DNA from: Agroathelia rolfsii
Taxonomy: Eukaryota > Basidiomycota > Agaricomycetes > Amylocorticiales > Amylocorticiaceae
Assembly: GCA_018343915.1 (NCBI GenBank)
Contig: JABRWF010000001.1
Span: 2,790,001 to 2,854,000, forward strand
Reading direction: 5' to 3'
Length of the DNA stretch: 64,000 nucleotides
This document shows positions 11,384-23,198 of the stretch, in pieces; within the stretch, counting starts at the first letter, position 1; the number at the start of each line of letters is the position of its first letter. The notes under the pieces were generated by a model. That model was not told where the DNA came from. It was given only the letters and a program-made list of their open reading frames with translations, and searched no databases. Position numbers and translations under genes: made by a program.

Positions 11384-13393
11384 ATGGCGCACACATCCAA
11401 CTCACACCCTCCCCCCCTCATGGACAAACAACTTGTGAACCTCGGACGCAGGTTCATCGGCGCTGTCGATGACCAATGGGACATGTACAGCGACAATCCT
11501 GCTGACTATGTCATTGGCGAGCCCATTGGCTTTGGCGCATCCTCCGTTGTTTATGGTGCTACATTTCACCCCCCATCTGGACGACCTGCTATCCCATGCG
11601 CATTGAAAGTACTTGATCTCGACGTCCTGCCACTCCCATCGTTTCTCCTCTTGCGACGGGAGACACAGCTCATGTCACTATCCAAGCATCCCAACGTCCT
11701 CAGAGTTAGGGGATCTTGGACGAAGGAACACAAGCTCTACATTGCTATGAGGCTTATGAGCAAGGGCAGTGTTGCAGATATCATGCATTATGGCTGGCCA
11801 GGTGGATTGGAAGAGGATGTCGTTAGGTGTATCTTGAAGCAGGCCCTAGAAGGCCTCAAGTAAGTCTGCCTGACTAATCTTTTCATGCTCCCATTTCTAA
11901 AAGGAGATGGGCGTATAGCTATCTACACATCAATGGATTCATACATCGCGACGTCAAGGCCGCCAATCTCCTTGTATGTGATGCGCAGTTCCGACAACGT
12001 AAACAGACCCTTGCTAACACCACACAGGTTGACGATGACGGCACTGTTCTTTTAGGAGACCTAGGTGTTGCTGCATCGCTAACGGAGGAGCTACCTAGTT
12101 TCAAGCAAAACACTCGTTCTCATAAGCTAGGCAAACGGAAATCTTTCGTGGGAACTGTAAGCAAAATGCATCGTGGAATGAGATGAACCTATGTTTGACA
12201 CATACCCTTTTCTCAGCCATGCTGGATGGCGCCTGAACTCATCCAGGGAAGATCTTACGATGCCAGTGCTGATATATGGTCATTTGGTATCTTGGCACTT
12301 GAGCTTGCCCAAGGTTTGCCATCATTCCTATCGCCAGTAACGAGAGTGTGTTAAACAAGAGTAATCTAGGCAGACCGCCAAGAGCACGGGAAACATCTCA
12401 AAAAGTCTTGCTGCAAATGTAAGACAGACTGTCTCTTCTTTCTATCAAGCCGGTTCTTATTCTCCTATCAGAGTCAAAGATGCACCACCCTCCCTCGATA
12501 GGCGTGGCAACGCCCACAAATACTCGCGCGCCTTTCAAGAATTTGTCGAGAGCTGCCTTACCAAGGATCCCTCTGCACGACCCTCCGCCGAAGCACTGTT
12601 AAACACCCCCTTCCTGCGCGGCGCGAAAAAGAAGTCCTTCCTCATTCCTGCCATCCTCTCCAACCTACCGCCGCTCCAATCACGTCAGCAAAGACGGCTA
12701 TACCAGCCCCAGATGAGCGTGCAGTCTCGTCGCAGCGTCGCCTCTTGGGACTTTAGCGCGAGTGCGTCGGTAACACTGCACGGTGGTCAGGCGCGTGGGA
12801 TCAGCGCAAGGTCATCGGTTATTAGCCTAAACGATGGCCTGGCCGAGCTGGGCATTATCCGACCTTCCGTAATTGAAGGCGATATCGACGATTATCATGA
12901 TAATATCGTCGTCGTTGAAGATGCGGCCAAAGACGATGATGACCCCGCGGCACCCGCCATGAGCACCCTGGAGATGCACCAAAAGGAGGTCCCAGCAGAC
13001 GATCATCATACATTCCATACCGACGACACAGATACAACGTCTTCTTCATCCGAGGCATTATCCGTCGTCATATCCGACACCGAGGACGCTGTCGCCGTCC
13101 TGCCTTCTGCTGGCACCTCCCCGGCTGCATCGCAGCCGATACCCATCGCGCGTTCCACAAGCGCGCGATATGATGTTCCCGTCAGCAGCGGCGGGGGCCG
13201 AGGAAAACCGAGATCTGGGTCGGAGGTGACATCCTCTTCTCCTACCTCTGGTAAATTTTCCGGGTTTTGGAAGAAGCTCGGAAGGAGGGACAGTAGCAAT
13301 GATCCTAACCAGAGCTCGGGCTCGTTTAAGGTTATGAGACCATCGAATGTGCGCTCCTCATCCATAGCGCAGGGCAACAAGCATTCAATATGA
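11384..13393 (+). CDS. STE20-group protein kinase, FRAY/SPAK-OSR1-like
   Basis: Serine/threonine kinase with its catalytic domain in roughly residues 40-315 and a Ser-rich tail. Visible motifs: glycine loop [16 protein letters not shown]-equivalent CALKVLDLD, catalytic loop [16 protein letters not shown]-equivalent GDLGVAA (LLGDLG, as in FRAY/STLK kinases), activation segment [18 protein letters not shown], then [15 protein letters not shown] and [13 protein letters not shown]. The RKSFVGTPCWMAPE string is typical of FRAY/OSR1 kinases. About 7 exons, joined over short introns (for example 11861-11919 and 12156-12217). The tail is acidic and Ser-rich and ends [12 protein letters not shown]. 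In fungi, kinases of this type act in cell-wall integrity, polarity and osmotic signalling; the specific role here is unknown. ATG 11384 is used as start; MDKQLV at 11420 is a later alternative. Confidence 0.9.
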
Positions 13394-13741
13394 GCTTGCT
13401 GTCTCTTCTTTTTTGCACCCAATGCAATATCTTGCACTATACCATCCCTCCTGGATTTCGCTTTCATCTATCACTTCTATTTTTTTTTCTTTCTTTCTCA
13501 GCTTATCCTCTTTCATGATTGGACTTGCAAACCCGTTTGCTTTCAACAGCCATGATCACACGCTCGACAATGATGATGTAACCTTAGCGGACAGCGCAAT
13601 CGCTTGCCATTGTATAATAATAATAATAGTAATCGTATTCCCTCGATAGTTGGCAATATTTTTTTTTTGCTGCTGCTATGATCATTTTTGTTCGCAAACG
13701 GTCTATATGGCATTGGTCTATGGCAACGACAGGAAAAATAA
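13394..13741. other. Convergent 3' intergenic region, 348 bp
   Basis: 3' ends of the kinase (+) and the Rieske gene (-). Pyrimidine-rich tracts and an (ATA)n run near 13614-13630 are visible. No gene was seen. Confidence 0.6.
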
Positions 13742-14867
13742 TTAACCAATGATAAGTTTGCCCTCGGCTTCGTTGAATTCGTAGCCAGGAACCTCCAAGT
13801 TGAGCTGAAAGAGATGTCAGTGAATGGGGGTATTGACGTCAAGGGAGAGTGAATGCATACGGGAGCGGGACCCTTACGGGCACGACCGGCTAAAGGTAAA
13901 GACGTTAGAAACATTGATACGATTGAACAATAGAAAGCGACATGACGTACAGATGTCGTAGTGAGAACCGTGGCATGGGCAGAACCTAGCAAAGAGTAAT
14001 AAGACAGTCAACATGCAAGCTATACACAGTTCGCATCAAAGAAAAAAAGGAAAAATGCATACCATCCACCAAAATCACCTGCCTCACCAATGGGCACACA
14101 ACCCAAGTGAGTGCACACACCAAGCATAACAAGCCACTCGGGCTTCTTCGTGCGCGTCTCGTCGCTCTCCGGATCACGCAACGACTTCCAGTCGACCTGA
14201 CGCGCCTCCTCGATCTCATCCGCGGTCCGATGACGGATGAAGACGGGCTTGCCACGCCATTTGATGATGACGTTCTTGCCCTCCGGGATCGACGCGAGCT
14301 CAACCTCGACCTTGGCAAGTGCGAGAACGTCGGCGGAAGCGGACATTGTGCCCAGGAACTCCGTCACGCTCGACTTTGCGACTGAGGCGGAGAGAACACC
14401 CATAGAGCCGACCATAAAGTATGACAGTGCACGGTTGTTGGAAGACGACTTGGACTGGTAGCCGCTCATATCCGGGATCTGTGTCGCGTCGCGAGCGGGT
14501 GTCGATGTGTGCATGTACCGGGGCTGGAAGGAGGTGCTGGTAGGGGCTATAAAACGGATATTTTTTGGAAGGGAGGTGTTAAGGATCTGCCCACTCTTTT
14601 GGAGTTGAAACAAGATGCCGAAAATTCAAAATACTTACGAGTAGCAAATGACTTGGAGACCAGGCCAGAGGAATGGCTGCGAGAGACATGGCTAGCCCAC
14701 TTGGGAGGAACGTCCGCACGCGGGCCTGCGGCTCCATGGTGTCCATGACCATCGGCGGGAGCTCGCACAGCGAGGTTGAGGAGGGGCGCAACGGGAACAC
14801 CAGCACCGGTTGTGCGCACGGTGGGCGCGAGCGTGGCAGCCTTTTTAACGGCTTGGTAGGAGGCCAT
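13742..14867 (-). CDS. RIP1: Cytochrome bc1 complex Rieske iron-sulfur subunit
   Basis: Rieske 2Fe-2S subunit of respiratory complex III, which passes electrons from ubiquinol to cytochrome c1 at the inner mitochondrial membrane. The N terminus from ATG 14867 ([18 protein letters not shown]) is a basic targeting presequence. A transmembrane helix follows ([20 protein letters not shown]), then hinge and head domain with [13 protein letters not shown]. The cluster-binding boxes are CTHLGC at about 14095 and, after an intron, [13 protein letters not shown] split over exons near 13930-13985. All four ligands (2 Cys, 2 His) and the disulfide cysteines are present. It ends EAEGKLIIG, stop at 13742-13744. 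Four to five short introns. Head-to-head with COX19 across a 255 bp promoter. Confidence 0.97.
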
Positions 14868-15122
14868 TTGGATTAGACAGCTGAGGCCTGGAGAATGGCA
14901 AATGTAACGAAAGGAATGGTTAAACCTGGCGGAGTTTCGCTCTCAAAGTCTGAAGCCGTTCTGCTCCGCGCGTGACGTGACTTGTCACGCACATTTCCTG
15001 TCTGCCAATTACGCTCTCGTCATTATTGCACTTGTTACAGTGTCTGCGAGACATATAGAGGGCAACTAGTACTCACGACAATAAACCCGCCATCTGAAGA
15101 GATTGCATATCACCTCTCAATA
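14868..15122. promoter_or_regulatory. Bidirectional promoter RIP1-COX19 with CCAAT box
   Basis: The 255 bp between two diverging respiratory-chain genes. A CCAAT box at 15005-15009 (tgCCAATta) is a potential HAP2/3/5 (NF-Y) site, the usual activator of respiratory genes in fungi. A TGACGTGA CRE-like motif lies near 14973-14980. Shared control is inferred. Confidence 0.5.
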
Positions 15123-15593
15123 ATGTCTTTTGGTCGTCCACCTACTACCAACTTTGGCTTTTCTGTGTCTCCGCCTGACCGGGGCTCTTTTCCTCTCGAC
15201 CACTTTGGTGAGCCATGCCTTGCCGGTGACCGCGAAATGGCCTGTAAATGAACGTGCCCTTGTTTGTGATGTCCAAGGCGAATGCAAACAATTCATGACC
15301 GAATATCTCAAGTGCTTGAAAGCAAATGGTAGCTCGTCAACGCCATGCAGACTGCTGAGCAAGAGCTATCTGGACTGCCGTATGCGCAAGTGCGTCTTTA
15401 TCACATTCTCTTGCAAGAGCTTCTCACCTGGATTCGTAGTGGCCTCATGGAACCCGATGAGTGGAAAAACCTAGGACTTGCCAACGTAGGTGACGAATCA
15501 TCGTCAGCTGCCTCTGCAGCTCGGTCAGCCCGAGACGGCACTGCTGCCGCTGGTACTGCCACCGACAACGGGCTGCCATCTCGATCGTCATGA
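15123..15593 (+). CDS. COX19: Cytochrome c oxidase assembly protein Cox19
   Basis: Small twin CX9C (CHCH) protein of the mitochondrial intermembrane space, needed for copper delivery and assembly of complex IV. Starts MSFGRPPTTNFGFSVSPPDR at ATG 15123. The twin motif is ECKQFMTEYLKC and CRLLSKSYLDC, each with exactly nine residues between the cysteines, followed by RMRNGLMEPDEWKNLGL, the Cox19 signature. Three exons: the first intron starts at GTGAGC after DHFG, the second joins CGCAA to TGGCCTC to give RMRNGLM. A Ser/Ala-rich tail runs to TGA 15591-15593. Divergent from RIP1. Confidence 0.95.
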
Positions 15594-16314
15594 TGCACGT
15601 CAAGGCCCAAAAACAACCTACTACGTCATGCAAGATAGATGGATACTGTTTGGGTCGCACGCGCTGTAACTATCTTTGCCCTCTCTCCATTTGAGGAAGG
15701 TCTCACCCCGCACACGTTGAGCAACACACGTTCCCGCGATTTAAGCGTTGCTAAGATTGAAAGATTAGACGTCCTGGATTCTAATATGTAATTAGATGAT
15801 GGTGAAGCCTGCTTCCTATCGTAATTGATTTATGTCTGCAATCCATTTTATCTCTCCTCTCTTTACACAAGTGTTGTATATGTGAACAAAGTAGCGGTAT
15901 GAGGTGATGTGGCGAATGTGTCCTGTTTTGTCATGCGGGAAAGTCTTTCCGACCAGTAGCAATACGCCTTGGCGTGGATGAACACACGTTCGTCGTTGTT
16001 GAGACCGGTATATCTGTCCGGATCCGGAAGCAACTGGCCAGCGTGAAGTTAGCCTCTTTCCAGCCAAAATATCTCCTTGAGCGTTGCATTTGCCATCTCT
16101 CCCGGGGCATCTCACGCATACGCACGGTGGCCGAGCTCTATAAGCAAGTACCGACTGATCGCGGACTATCAACTGAAGCACAAAATATGGCGGCGCTCGA
16201 ATAAATTATCATATCTAGTGCTTCCGTTGGCCCGCTGGCTCGAGCAGGATCCGTCCTCGTACTATTACCCCGCGACGTTACCCTTCCCCACCAGCTACCT
16301 GTCTCCCAGCTGCC
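15594..16314. other. Intergenic, 721 bp
   Basis: 3' flank of COX19 and promoter of the GDPD gene. Overlapping frames of 60-120 codons exist on both strands between 15816 and 16204, but none shows a family motif, a splice-supported extension or a stop-to-start context. No gene is called. Confidence 0.5.
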
Positions 16315-17991
16315 ATGTCTCTGGTTAAGTCGTCGTTCTGCATTAGCCTGTATGCCTATTTCGCCTCCATGGCGTTGGCATCTCCAGCCCAGGAGACATT
16401 TGGCCCTGCAACGGCGCCGTCGCGCTATTTCGATGTCCAGGTCTGTTTACAGTGCAACCACGTATATTTGCTCGGATACTTATGTCTACTAAAGGCCCAT
16501 AGAGGTGGAAGAGGTAATACCGTCGAGAACACGTTGCCTGCTTTTGCCTGGTCCGTTGCTTTAAATGTTTTGTGGGGAAATGATTATTAACCTTGTCGCA
16601 GGAGTTTGATAGACGGCTCAACGACGCTTGAGATGGACAACGGCATTACTAGTGTTGGTGTATTTCGTTCTGTTGCTTAGGTCCATCTGCTCATATACTC
16701 TCTCAAAATTTAGGACGGCGTTGTCGTCGTATGGCACGACGAGAACATTGTCGCCGAAAAGTGTCTCGATACTCAACCAGCTGTAAGAAAAAAAAATTCA
16801 TTCGAGTCATCGTCGTGTTTACGTTTAATTATATACTCTGTAGTTCCCGGATGACCCAATGTATCCATATGTTGGGAAATATGTGGCCAATCTAACCTTG
16901 GCCCAACTTAAAACCCTTGATTGTGGATCTCTGCGTCAATCTAATTTTCGTATGTGGTAACTGACACTTGGCTCTGGATCCATCAACCTGACTTATTTGC
17001 CCCCTGCCTATAGCTATGCAATTGACATACCCTGGCACTCGTATATCTACCATGACCGAAGTCTTTGACTTTGTCAAATGTGCTGATCCGGGACGCAACA
17101 TTCGCTGGAACATTGAAGCCAAGACCAATGCTACCCATTCCGAAAGCACCGTCGGTGTGGACGAGTTTGTAGAACGGCAGTTTGAGGAGTTTTCCAACAG
17201 TGGCTATTTGGATTCCATCACTGTAAGATCCGGTGCCTTGTCTTGCTTCACACCTACCCGCACTTACTATTATTATCATTTTGAAATTCCCTTTGTCCAA
17301 TAGTATCAGAGCTTCGATTGGCGAACGCTCGTTGGCATGAAGATGCGATACCCCAGCATGACGACGTCCGCGCTCATAGACGAGTCGGTTGTCTCTTACT
17401 TAGAGGATGTTTGCTGCTTTAACCTTGTACCTTTGTAGCGACACGGCTGCACCGGTTGCCGGCTCTTACCCCTGGCTTGCTGGGCTTGATCTCGACAGCT
17501 TCCCGGGTCCCACGCGCGGCGCTCGCGTAGCGCAGGCGGCCCATGCCGCGGGGGCAAATATCTTGTCTCCTTATGCGAAGTTCCTGACCCGGGACGGCAC
17601 TGGCGCGTCTTTCACCACCAAGGAAATGGTTGATGAAGCCCACAGGCTCGGCCTCGGCGTTTTACCCTGGACGGTGCGAATTTCATTTTAAGTCTTGATA
17701 CAATTTGGATTCTCATGAACACATGCAGGTTAACACTCTTGAAGTTGTCGAAGGAGTTGTAGATCTCGGTGTTGATGGAATCATCTCGGATTGTAAGTCT
17801 GGCATTGGATAACTTTGACCGTATCACAGTTTTGAACCTCATTCTCAATAGACCCTAATGTTGTTCGTCGATGGATCAAGGAACATGGATACCCGGTCGC
17901 CCCCAAATACCCTAAAAAGCGCGTGCTTGCGTGTCTCAACGAGCATTTGGGTTACCAGCATAGATCTGGACAGACTGCAGAGGACAATTAA
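16315..17991 (+). CDS. Secreted glycerophosphodiester phosphodiesterase family protein
   Basis: GDPD-fold phosphodiesterase that would hydrolyse glycerophosphodiesters to glycerol-3-phosphate and alcohol. It starts with a signal peptide (MSLVKSSFCISLYAYFASMALASP) at ATG 16315. Catalytic landmarks are AHRGGRGNTVENTLPAF (general acid/base His plus the ENT/P element), the metal-binding LEMDNG, DGVVVVWHDENI with the second catalytic His, and IRWNIEAKTN (metal Glu). The C-terminal barrel ends VVDLGVDGIISDYP, as usual in the family, and then continues to QHRSGQTAEDN, stop 17989-17991. About ten exons with short introns, some with non-consensus donors (GTCCGT, GTTGGT). Extracellular phosphorus scavenging is the likely role. 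Substrate not determined. Confidence 0.92.
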
Positions 17992-18321
17992 GAAGAAAAA
18001 GTAAAAAAAAAGTAAAACTTGAACAAGTATATAGAGATATGGGTTTTTGAAGGGGATTTTCTGGGTTAACGACACTTATACATACATTTAATTCATTCGA
18101 TAATAATTTGTCATGGCCAATTCGAACTTTACATGTCCTTGCACCTTGCTGCTCGACTTGTGTGTGATAGTGTTTTGTTGTCATCATCAATCTTGGACTT
18201 GCTCCCGGCCCCGTCGCGCACGTGTTTTGAGACAAACTCTTGCACCTTGGTCATAATACCGGCTGCGGTGGACCGTGACGCACACACACTGGCAACTGAG
18301 TGCAGCTAACATTCATCCTCA
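17992..18321. other. Intergenic, 330 bp
   Basis: 3' flank of the GDPD gene and promoter of UGO1. A-rich downstream tract near 17993-18020. Nothing else seen. Confidence 0.5.
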
Positions 18322-19954
18322 ATGGCTTCGCCAGGCTCTCTAAGGGACCTATATAGTACCCCATCGACCTCTTGGTCTTTTGTTCCTCCAGCGCCTGCTG
18401 GGCCACAGAATTCCTCAACGCCAAGTACATCCGCCTCGTCTGCTAGCGTAGTGCCCAACCCATCAACTCAACTGAAATGGTCGAGTCGACCAGCACATAA
18501 CTCCATCTTTGATCTCTCGCCCTCTCTTGACCCTAGCGACCCTACTGGAAATGGACTGGACATCAAAATCTTGCTACCGGCCGCACTTGCATCTGCGGTA
18601 TTGCAGTACACCAGCACTGCGCTGGCGATGCCGTGGGAAGTAGGCAGGATGCTCCTGCAGGTGCAATGGGTGCCTCGTGATGCGGGCGAGATTGAACCTG
18701 TAGTCACTGAGCTGACGCCAGGAGATGAGGTGTGTTCTTGTAGGTAATCAAGGCGCTAGAAACCCCTGTAAATGTGCTTCGTCCTTTCCATAGAGCGACG
18801 ATTCGAGCGATACCGATTCTTATTTTGCGGATCCGAGTGCTCCAGCCGCTCTTAAACATCGTCCAAAACGTCTTGTGGATGATAATGGTTATGTCGTCAG
18901 GACGTCAGTTATGGAGGATGCAACGAGACCCGAGTATATCATACCTGTCGGTAGTGCTGACGGCGTTTGGGGAATGATCAAGCGGCTCGGGCGGTTCAGA
19001 GGAGAAGGATGGTTGGCCCTCTGGAAAGGTCAGGATGAGTATCACTTCAATGCAGATGTTTTCTCATAACCATATCAACTGGTTTTAGGCCTCCTAACAT
19101 CATGCATACACGACGTCCTATCGACAACCTCACAGCCTATTGTACAGAATTTCCTACAATCTGTCTTCTTTCCCCACCTTTCCCCCTTTCACCAGCCTCC
19201 CATCATCCTTCCTGTCTTATCCCACCTTGCCGTGGGCATTGCACTCTCCCCTCTGGACCTGATTCGCACTCGACTCATTGTCCAGTCTTCCATCTCGCGC
19301 CATCGGACGTACTCCGGTCCCCTCGATGCACTCTTCCAGATCCTCCGGCACGAAGGCGGCCTGCGCGGGATCTACTTCCACCCCCATCTGTTCATCCCCA
19401 CCGTGATCGACTGCACTTTACGCCCACTCGTGGCTCTCGCTCTGCCCGGCCTGCTTGCATCATACGTCGGCGCAGGGCACATCTCGGAGGAAACCCACCC
19501 TATCGCCTGGCTCATGGCCGAATTCGCCGGTAGCTGTCTCGGGCTACTGATCACGCTACCCTTTGAGACCGTGCGGCGCCGGCTGCAGGCGCAAGTGCGC
19601 GGCACGGCCAAGCCGATCAAGGCATGCGTCGAGCTCAGACCGTCGCCATACAACGGCGTGGTAGATGCGCTATGGCATATTATGACCGAGGAGCGGTCGG
19701 ATTTGCCATTGCATAGTAAGAAGCGAAGGCGGGCTACTAGCCAGGCGGGGTTGAAGGGCAAGGAGAGGGAGAAAACGCCAGCAGAGGCAGCGGTCGCTGC
19801 AAGAGGGGATGTGCATGAGAGCTGGCTGAGGAATACAGGTTTGGGGCAGCTATACAGGGGCTTAGGGATGAGACTGAGTGCGAGTGCGATCGTATTGCTG
19901 TTGGGCGTCTTAACTGGCGGCCAAGAGCGCGATTCTGGTTGGGCAGAATTGTAA
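18322..19954 (+). CDS. UGO1: Ugo1-like mitochondrial outer-membrane fusion protein (modified carrier)
   Basis: Ugo1 is a degenerate carrier-fold protein of the mitochondrial outer membrane that links Fzo1 and Mgm1 in fusion. The protein from ATG 18322 starts with a Ser/Pro-rich segment (SLRDLYSTPSTSW), then LPAALASAVLQYTSTALAMPWEVGRMLLQVQWVP, an acidic stretch, GVWGMIKRLGRFRGEGWLALWKG, and the carrier-type motifs SPLDLIRTRLIVQ and LPFETVRRRLQAQ. The arrangement of only some P-x-[DE]-x-x-[RK] motifs inside a longer acidic N-terminal region fits Ugo1 rather than a transporter. A Lys/Arg-rich insertion (near 19710-19790) precedes the last helix LGQLYRGLGMRLSASAIVLLLGV. Three exons; the last is long. 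Assignment to Ugo1 is by overall layout. Confidence 0.8.
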
Positions 19955-20254
19955 TTTATGGTAGAAATAATATTTCATTGAAAAAAAAAAAATTGATCTC
20001 ATAGAGCTGGTTCTGAGCATATATCCATCTTTTCCAGTCCCACATTCTATATTGAATCTAACTGTACAAGCTTATAAAGAACATATGAAAGGTCTAATAC
20101 AAAATTTTGTTTGAAGAGAAACGGCGTGTAAGTGACTAAAATACGCAAAAAAACGACTACGGATATTTTCGAGAAGCACGAGTATATAACTTTTGCTTTT
20201 GCCAGTCTTGGGTAATTTTACATCCTCAAGTAAGCTAGTACACTCATGTATATA
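19955..20254. other. Convergent 3' intergenic region, 300 bp
   Basis: Between the UGO1 stop (+) and the GRDP gene stop (-). AT-rich with an A-run near 19980. No gene was seen. Confidence 0.5.
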
Positions 20255-22686
20255 TTACGTGCCAGCCACCATCGTTCTCACTCTCCGATAGATCTCGTAT
20301 GAACGGAATCTCATGTGGTATGGCATTCTCTCTCCCTTCAACGGCCTTGACTCTACGTCTTGCTTGTGATTGAGCTTCTTGGTACTTGCGCCGCGCACTC
20401 TCACTCTGCGACCTCCGACTTGGATGTGCGAAGAAGACTGCATTGTGGTCGCTGGGGTGGCTTGCAGGTGCGCTTTCATTAGGGCATATAAGGTCTAAGC
20501 GCGTGTGAGCTGCAGGGAGAGCACGACGAGTTAGCTTTTGAGCTACGGTTTCGGGCGGAACTGGACAGCCGCAATTAACGTAAGGTACATGGAATCTGGA
20601 CTAGACACAGTTGCTACGGTATGAGTATATGAAAGGTCATGTTATCTGCCATAATTACCCACCTGCCATGCGTTGCAAGTTTTCTGGAATGCATCTGCAA
20701 GGAACATCTCATCGACTTTGTCTCTACTGCTTGAAACATCAGATAAAAAAGCGTCTATCTTCAAAAAGAAAAAAAAAAAAAAAAAGAAAAAGAATGGACT
20801 CAACTGGTTCACGAAGCGGCCTACCCATCTTTCACAATCATACGCGTATCCATGTGTTGTTAGCTGATGCGTGTGCCATATGAGGTCGATGTCAAGCGTG
20901 GGTATATAGAATGCCTCTACGGAGGATGAGGCAATCAAGTCAAGGAAACTATACACACGCCAGACATAAGAAACCAAAAAAAGACTTTGCACAACTCAAA
21001 GACAGCGGCGCTTACGCATGGTACCGATTGATAGCACTCTCAAGCATACGGGTGGTTTTCATTGCATCAAGACAGGCTATTTCGTTTAATTTATCTATAA
21101 ATGAGCCATGCCGCAGTGTCTGATTGATATGATCCAGTTTTTGAATAGGCATCGTTGTAGATGGAGTAGCCTGAGACTTACAGTACCAGCCAAGTCGATA
21201 GAAAATGGCCTATCATCAAGATAAGCACCGCGTATCCGGTCTGGACTATTCCAGTGGATATTTTAATTGTTAACAGGAGAATCAAACAAGAGCCACGGGT
21301 GCTACTCACAGCTGCTCGGAAATCGTCTTCAGCCTCCAACACATGATTGTGCGTATGCCATCCATAGACCACTTGGCATTTTCACAAATTTTCGTCCGCC
21401 ATTCTTCTTTAGATAAGACTTTACTTTTATCTACGACCACATTTCCCTGTTGTCGAATAAGTGACGCGTTGTGCGCGGCAGTTATCGACAACCTGGGCAC
21501 TATGGGATGCTGGGATAATGTAGAAAGGGAAAGTATAGCCGTCTTAGTCAGCCTGGCGCGGTTAAGATTATGAGCGCATGAGGGTGTCCAAATTGAGCCT
21601 CTGATAGTATATATTAGAATTCAGGTTAGTACGATACAAACGCATAAGCTCACGCTAGGTATGCTCCAAGGGACCCTGGGCTTTCGTTGTTGCTTTCACT
21701 GGTCAGATCTTGAAGAAACCTGGCGAAGCCAAGGGCATCTTTGGTGATGATGAAAGAACATGCAGAGTTCTTACAGTGAGCTTTGAATCCAGGCTCGCCG
21801 TATCCCGTTCCCGTATCATTCCAGAATTCTAGTTTAGTTTGTGATCTCAGCAAGGAAATTGAAACCAATACCATTAACAAACAGTGCTTACGAATTGCCT
21901 GTGAGTAACGGCACTTTGGGCATGCGACTTCCCTATGAGTCAACTGAGCAGCAGCCTCGAAAGGATCGAAGAAAGTTCTTGTCTTTTGAATCCAAGAACT
22001 AACACATTTCTCCGTTGGCGGGAGATTCACGAGTTGTGTTAGCTGAATCTGAATCATTAACAAGAAATCAAATAAGCCTTTTGCGATATCATAAGGGAAG
22101 GACAATAATATTCACAAGAGATGAAGAGAATATGTCGCTCTGCAAACGCAAGTTGAAGCAGGTCGGTACACGCATACAGTCTTCTGTGAACCATCCCGGT
22201 ACAAGCAGATAAGCGTGCCAGACCATGAGGACATCTAGAGGGGGTAAATCTTCCTCGAGGAAAGCAAGGCTAGGCTTGTATTTGATCTCTGCACAAAATC
22301 TCTCGAACCTTTGAATTCAATACCGAAAGAATTTACTCATATTAGCTTCTGCACAAGCGCTCAAGCAGTCCTGATGCGCAAAACTTTTCAACAGCTAGAT
22401 TTACAAAGCATATCCATCGCTTTTGGGGGCTCATGTTTTGGGCCCACGTTGGTAACCGGGTCAAATCTGATCCAGACTCTACAGACTGACGAAATAATCG
22501 GAAAGTCGATAGCAAGTCGATATGCGCCCTGACTTGGTCCGGTTTGACCAGTGGGTGGTCCAGCTTTTTGCCATTGATAGAACCTTTAAAATGAAACTCT
22601 TCGGCATATACTGGTGGTAGAGAGTCACTGCTATTAGTAGACCTGTCCGCACGGGCAACATTAGCATAGGAGGGGAGTTCGGACAT
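20255..22686 (-). CDS. GRDP-like (DUF1399) domain protein
   Basis: Glycine-rich domain-containing protein family (DUF1399), widespread in fungi and plants, with no established biochemical role. From ATG 22686 the protein reads MSELPSYANVARADRSTNSS, then blocks diagnostic of the family: DLPPLDVLMVWHAYLL (about 22210-22260), FFDPFEAAAQLTHREVACPKC, KAHCKNSACSF, and FYIPTLDIDLIWHTHQLT (about 20850-20900) followed by VGRFVNH-RDKVDEMF and AFQKTCNAWQ. The C terminus is RSYEIYRRVRTMVAGT, stop 20255-20257. About ten small exons. The intron before RDKVDE holds a 17-base homopolymer (T on the coding strand), and the first intron uses a weak GTTTTG donor. Several internal joins (21050-21300, 22060-22210) remain uncertain. 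Head-to-head with the TauD-type gene. Confidence 0.75.
20769..20785. repeat. 17-base A/T homopolymer in an intron
   Basis: An uninterrupted run of 17 A on the plus strand, part of a longer A-rich stretch (20763-20791). In the minus-strand GRDP gene it forms the polypyrimidine part of an intron. Confidence 0.85.
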
Positions 22687-23198
22687 AGGAAGAATATGGC
22701 AAAGAAATGATATTGAAGCCAGCCAGGTTTGGGTTTCCCTCAGACCTATTCATATATGGTGTGCGGCGCAGGACGAGTCATTTGCTACAGGCACAGATGA
22801 TATGGGTGACAAATCAAGTTCGGAGGCGAAGTATAATATGAACAACGTGATGAGAGACATCTTGAGTACTCATCTTGCAGAAAATCTTAAAAAGTATTTG
22901 CAGTCAATCGTCAGCAGTATTGCAACCGCGACAGAGCCGTGCATTGTTGCGTCATGATGACCATGAAATATTTGGCCTTTTCGGCATTTCGGATTAGCAG
23001 GCAACAGTGGCAGCGAAAGCAGGCCGCTCCGGCAAAATGGTCAAATGTCGTCTTGTTACCCATCATTCGGGATCATAGCCCTCCACTTGATAACACTTTC
23101 GCAACTATGGCGTAGTTAGAAGTATAATGGCGATTACTCCTATGATTATTTATAAGGAGCGTTCGATAGACCATTTCGTAGCATACGTGTCATAAATC
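22687..23198. other. Divergent intergenic region, 512 bp
   Basis: Upstream regions of the GRDP gene (-) and the TauD-type gene (+). No coding features and no strong motif beyond short AT-rich stretches near 23140-23160. Confidence 0.5.

Noticed and set aside
15816..16204. Possible small genes on either strand between COX19 and the GDPD gene
   Set aside because: Frames overlap on both strands, show no motif, and competing splice options do not build a recognisable protein.
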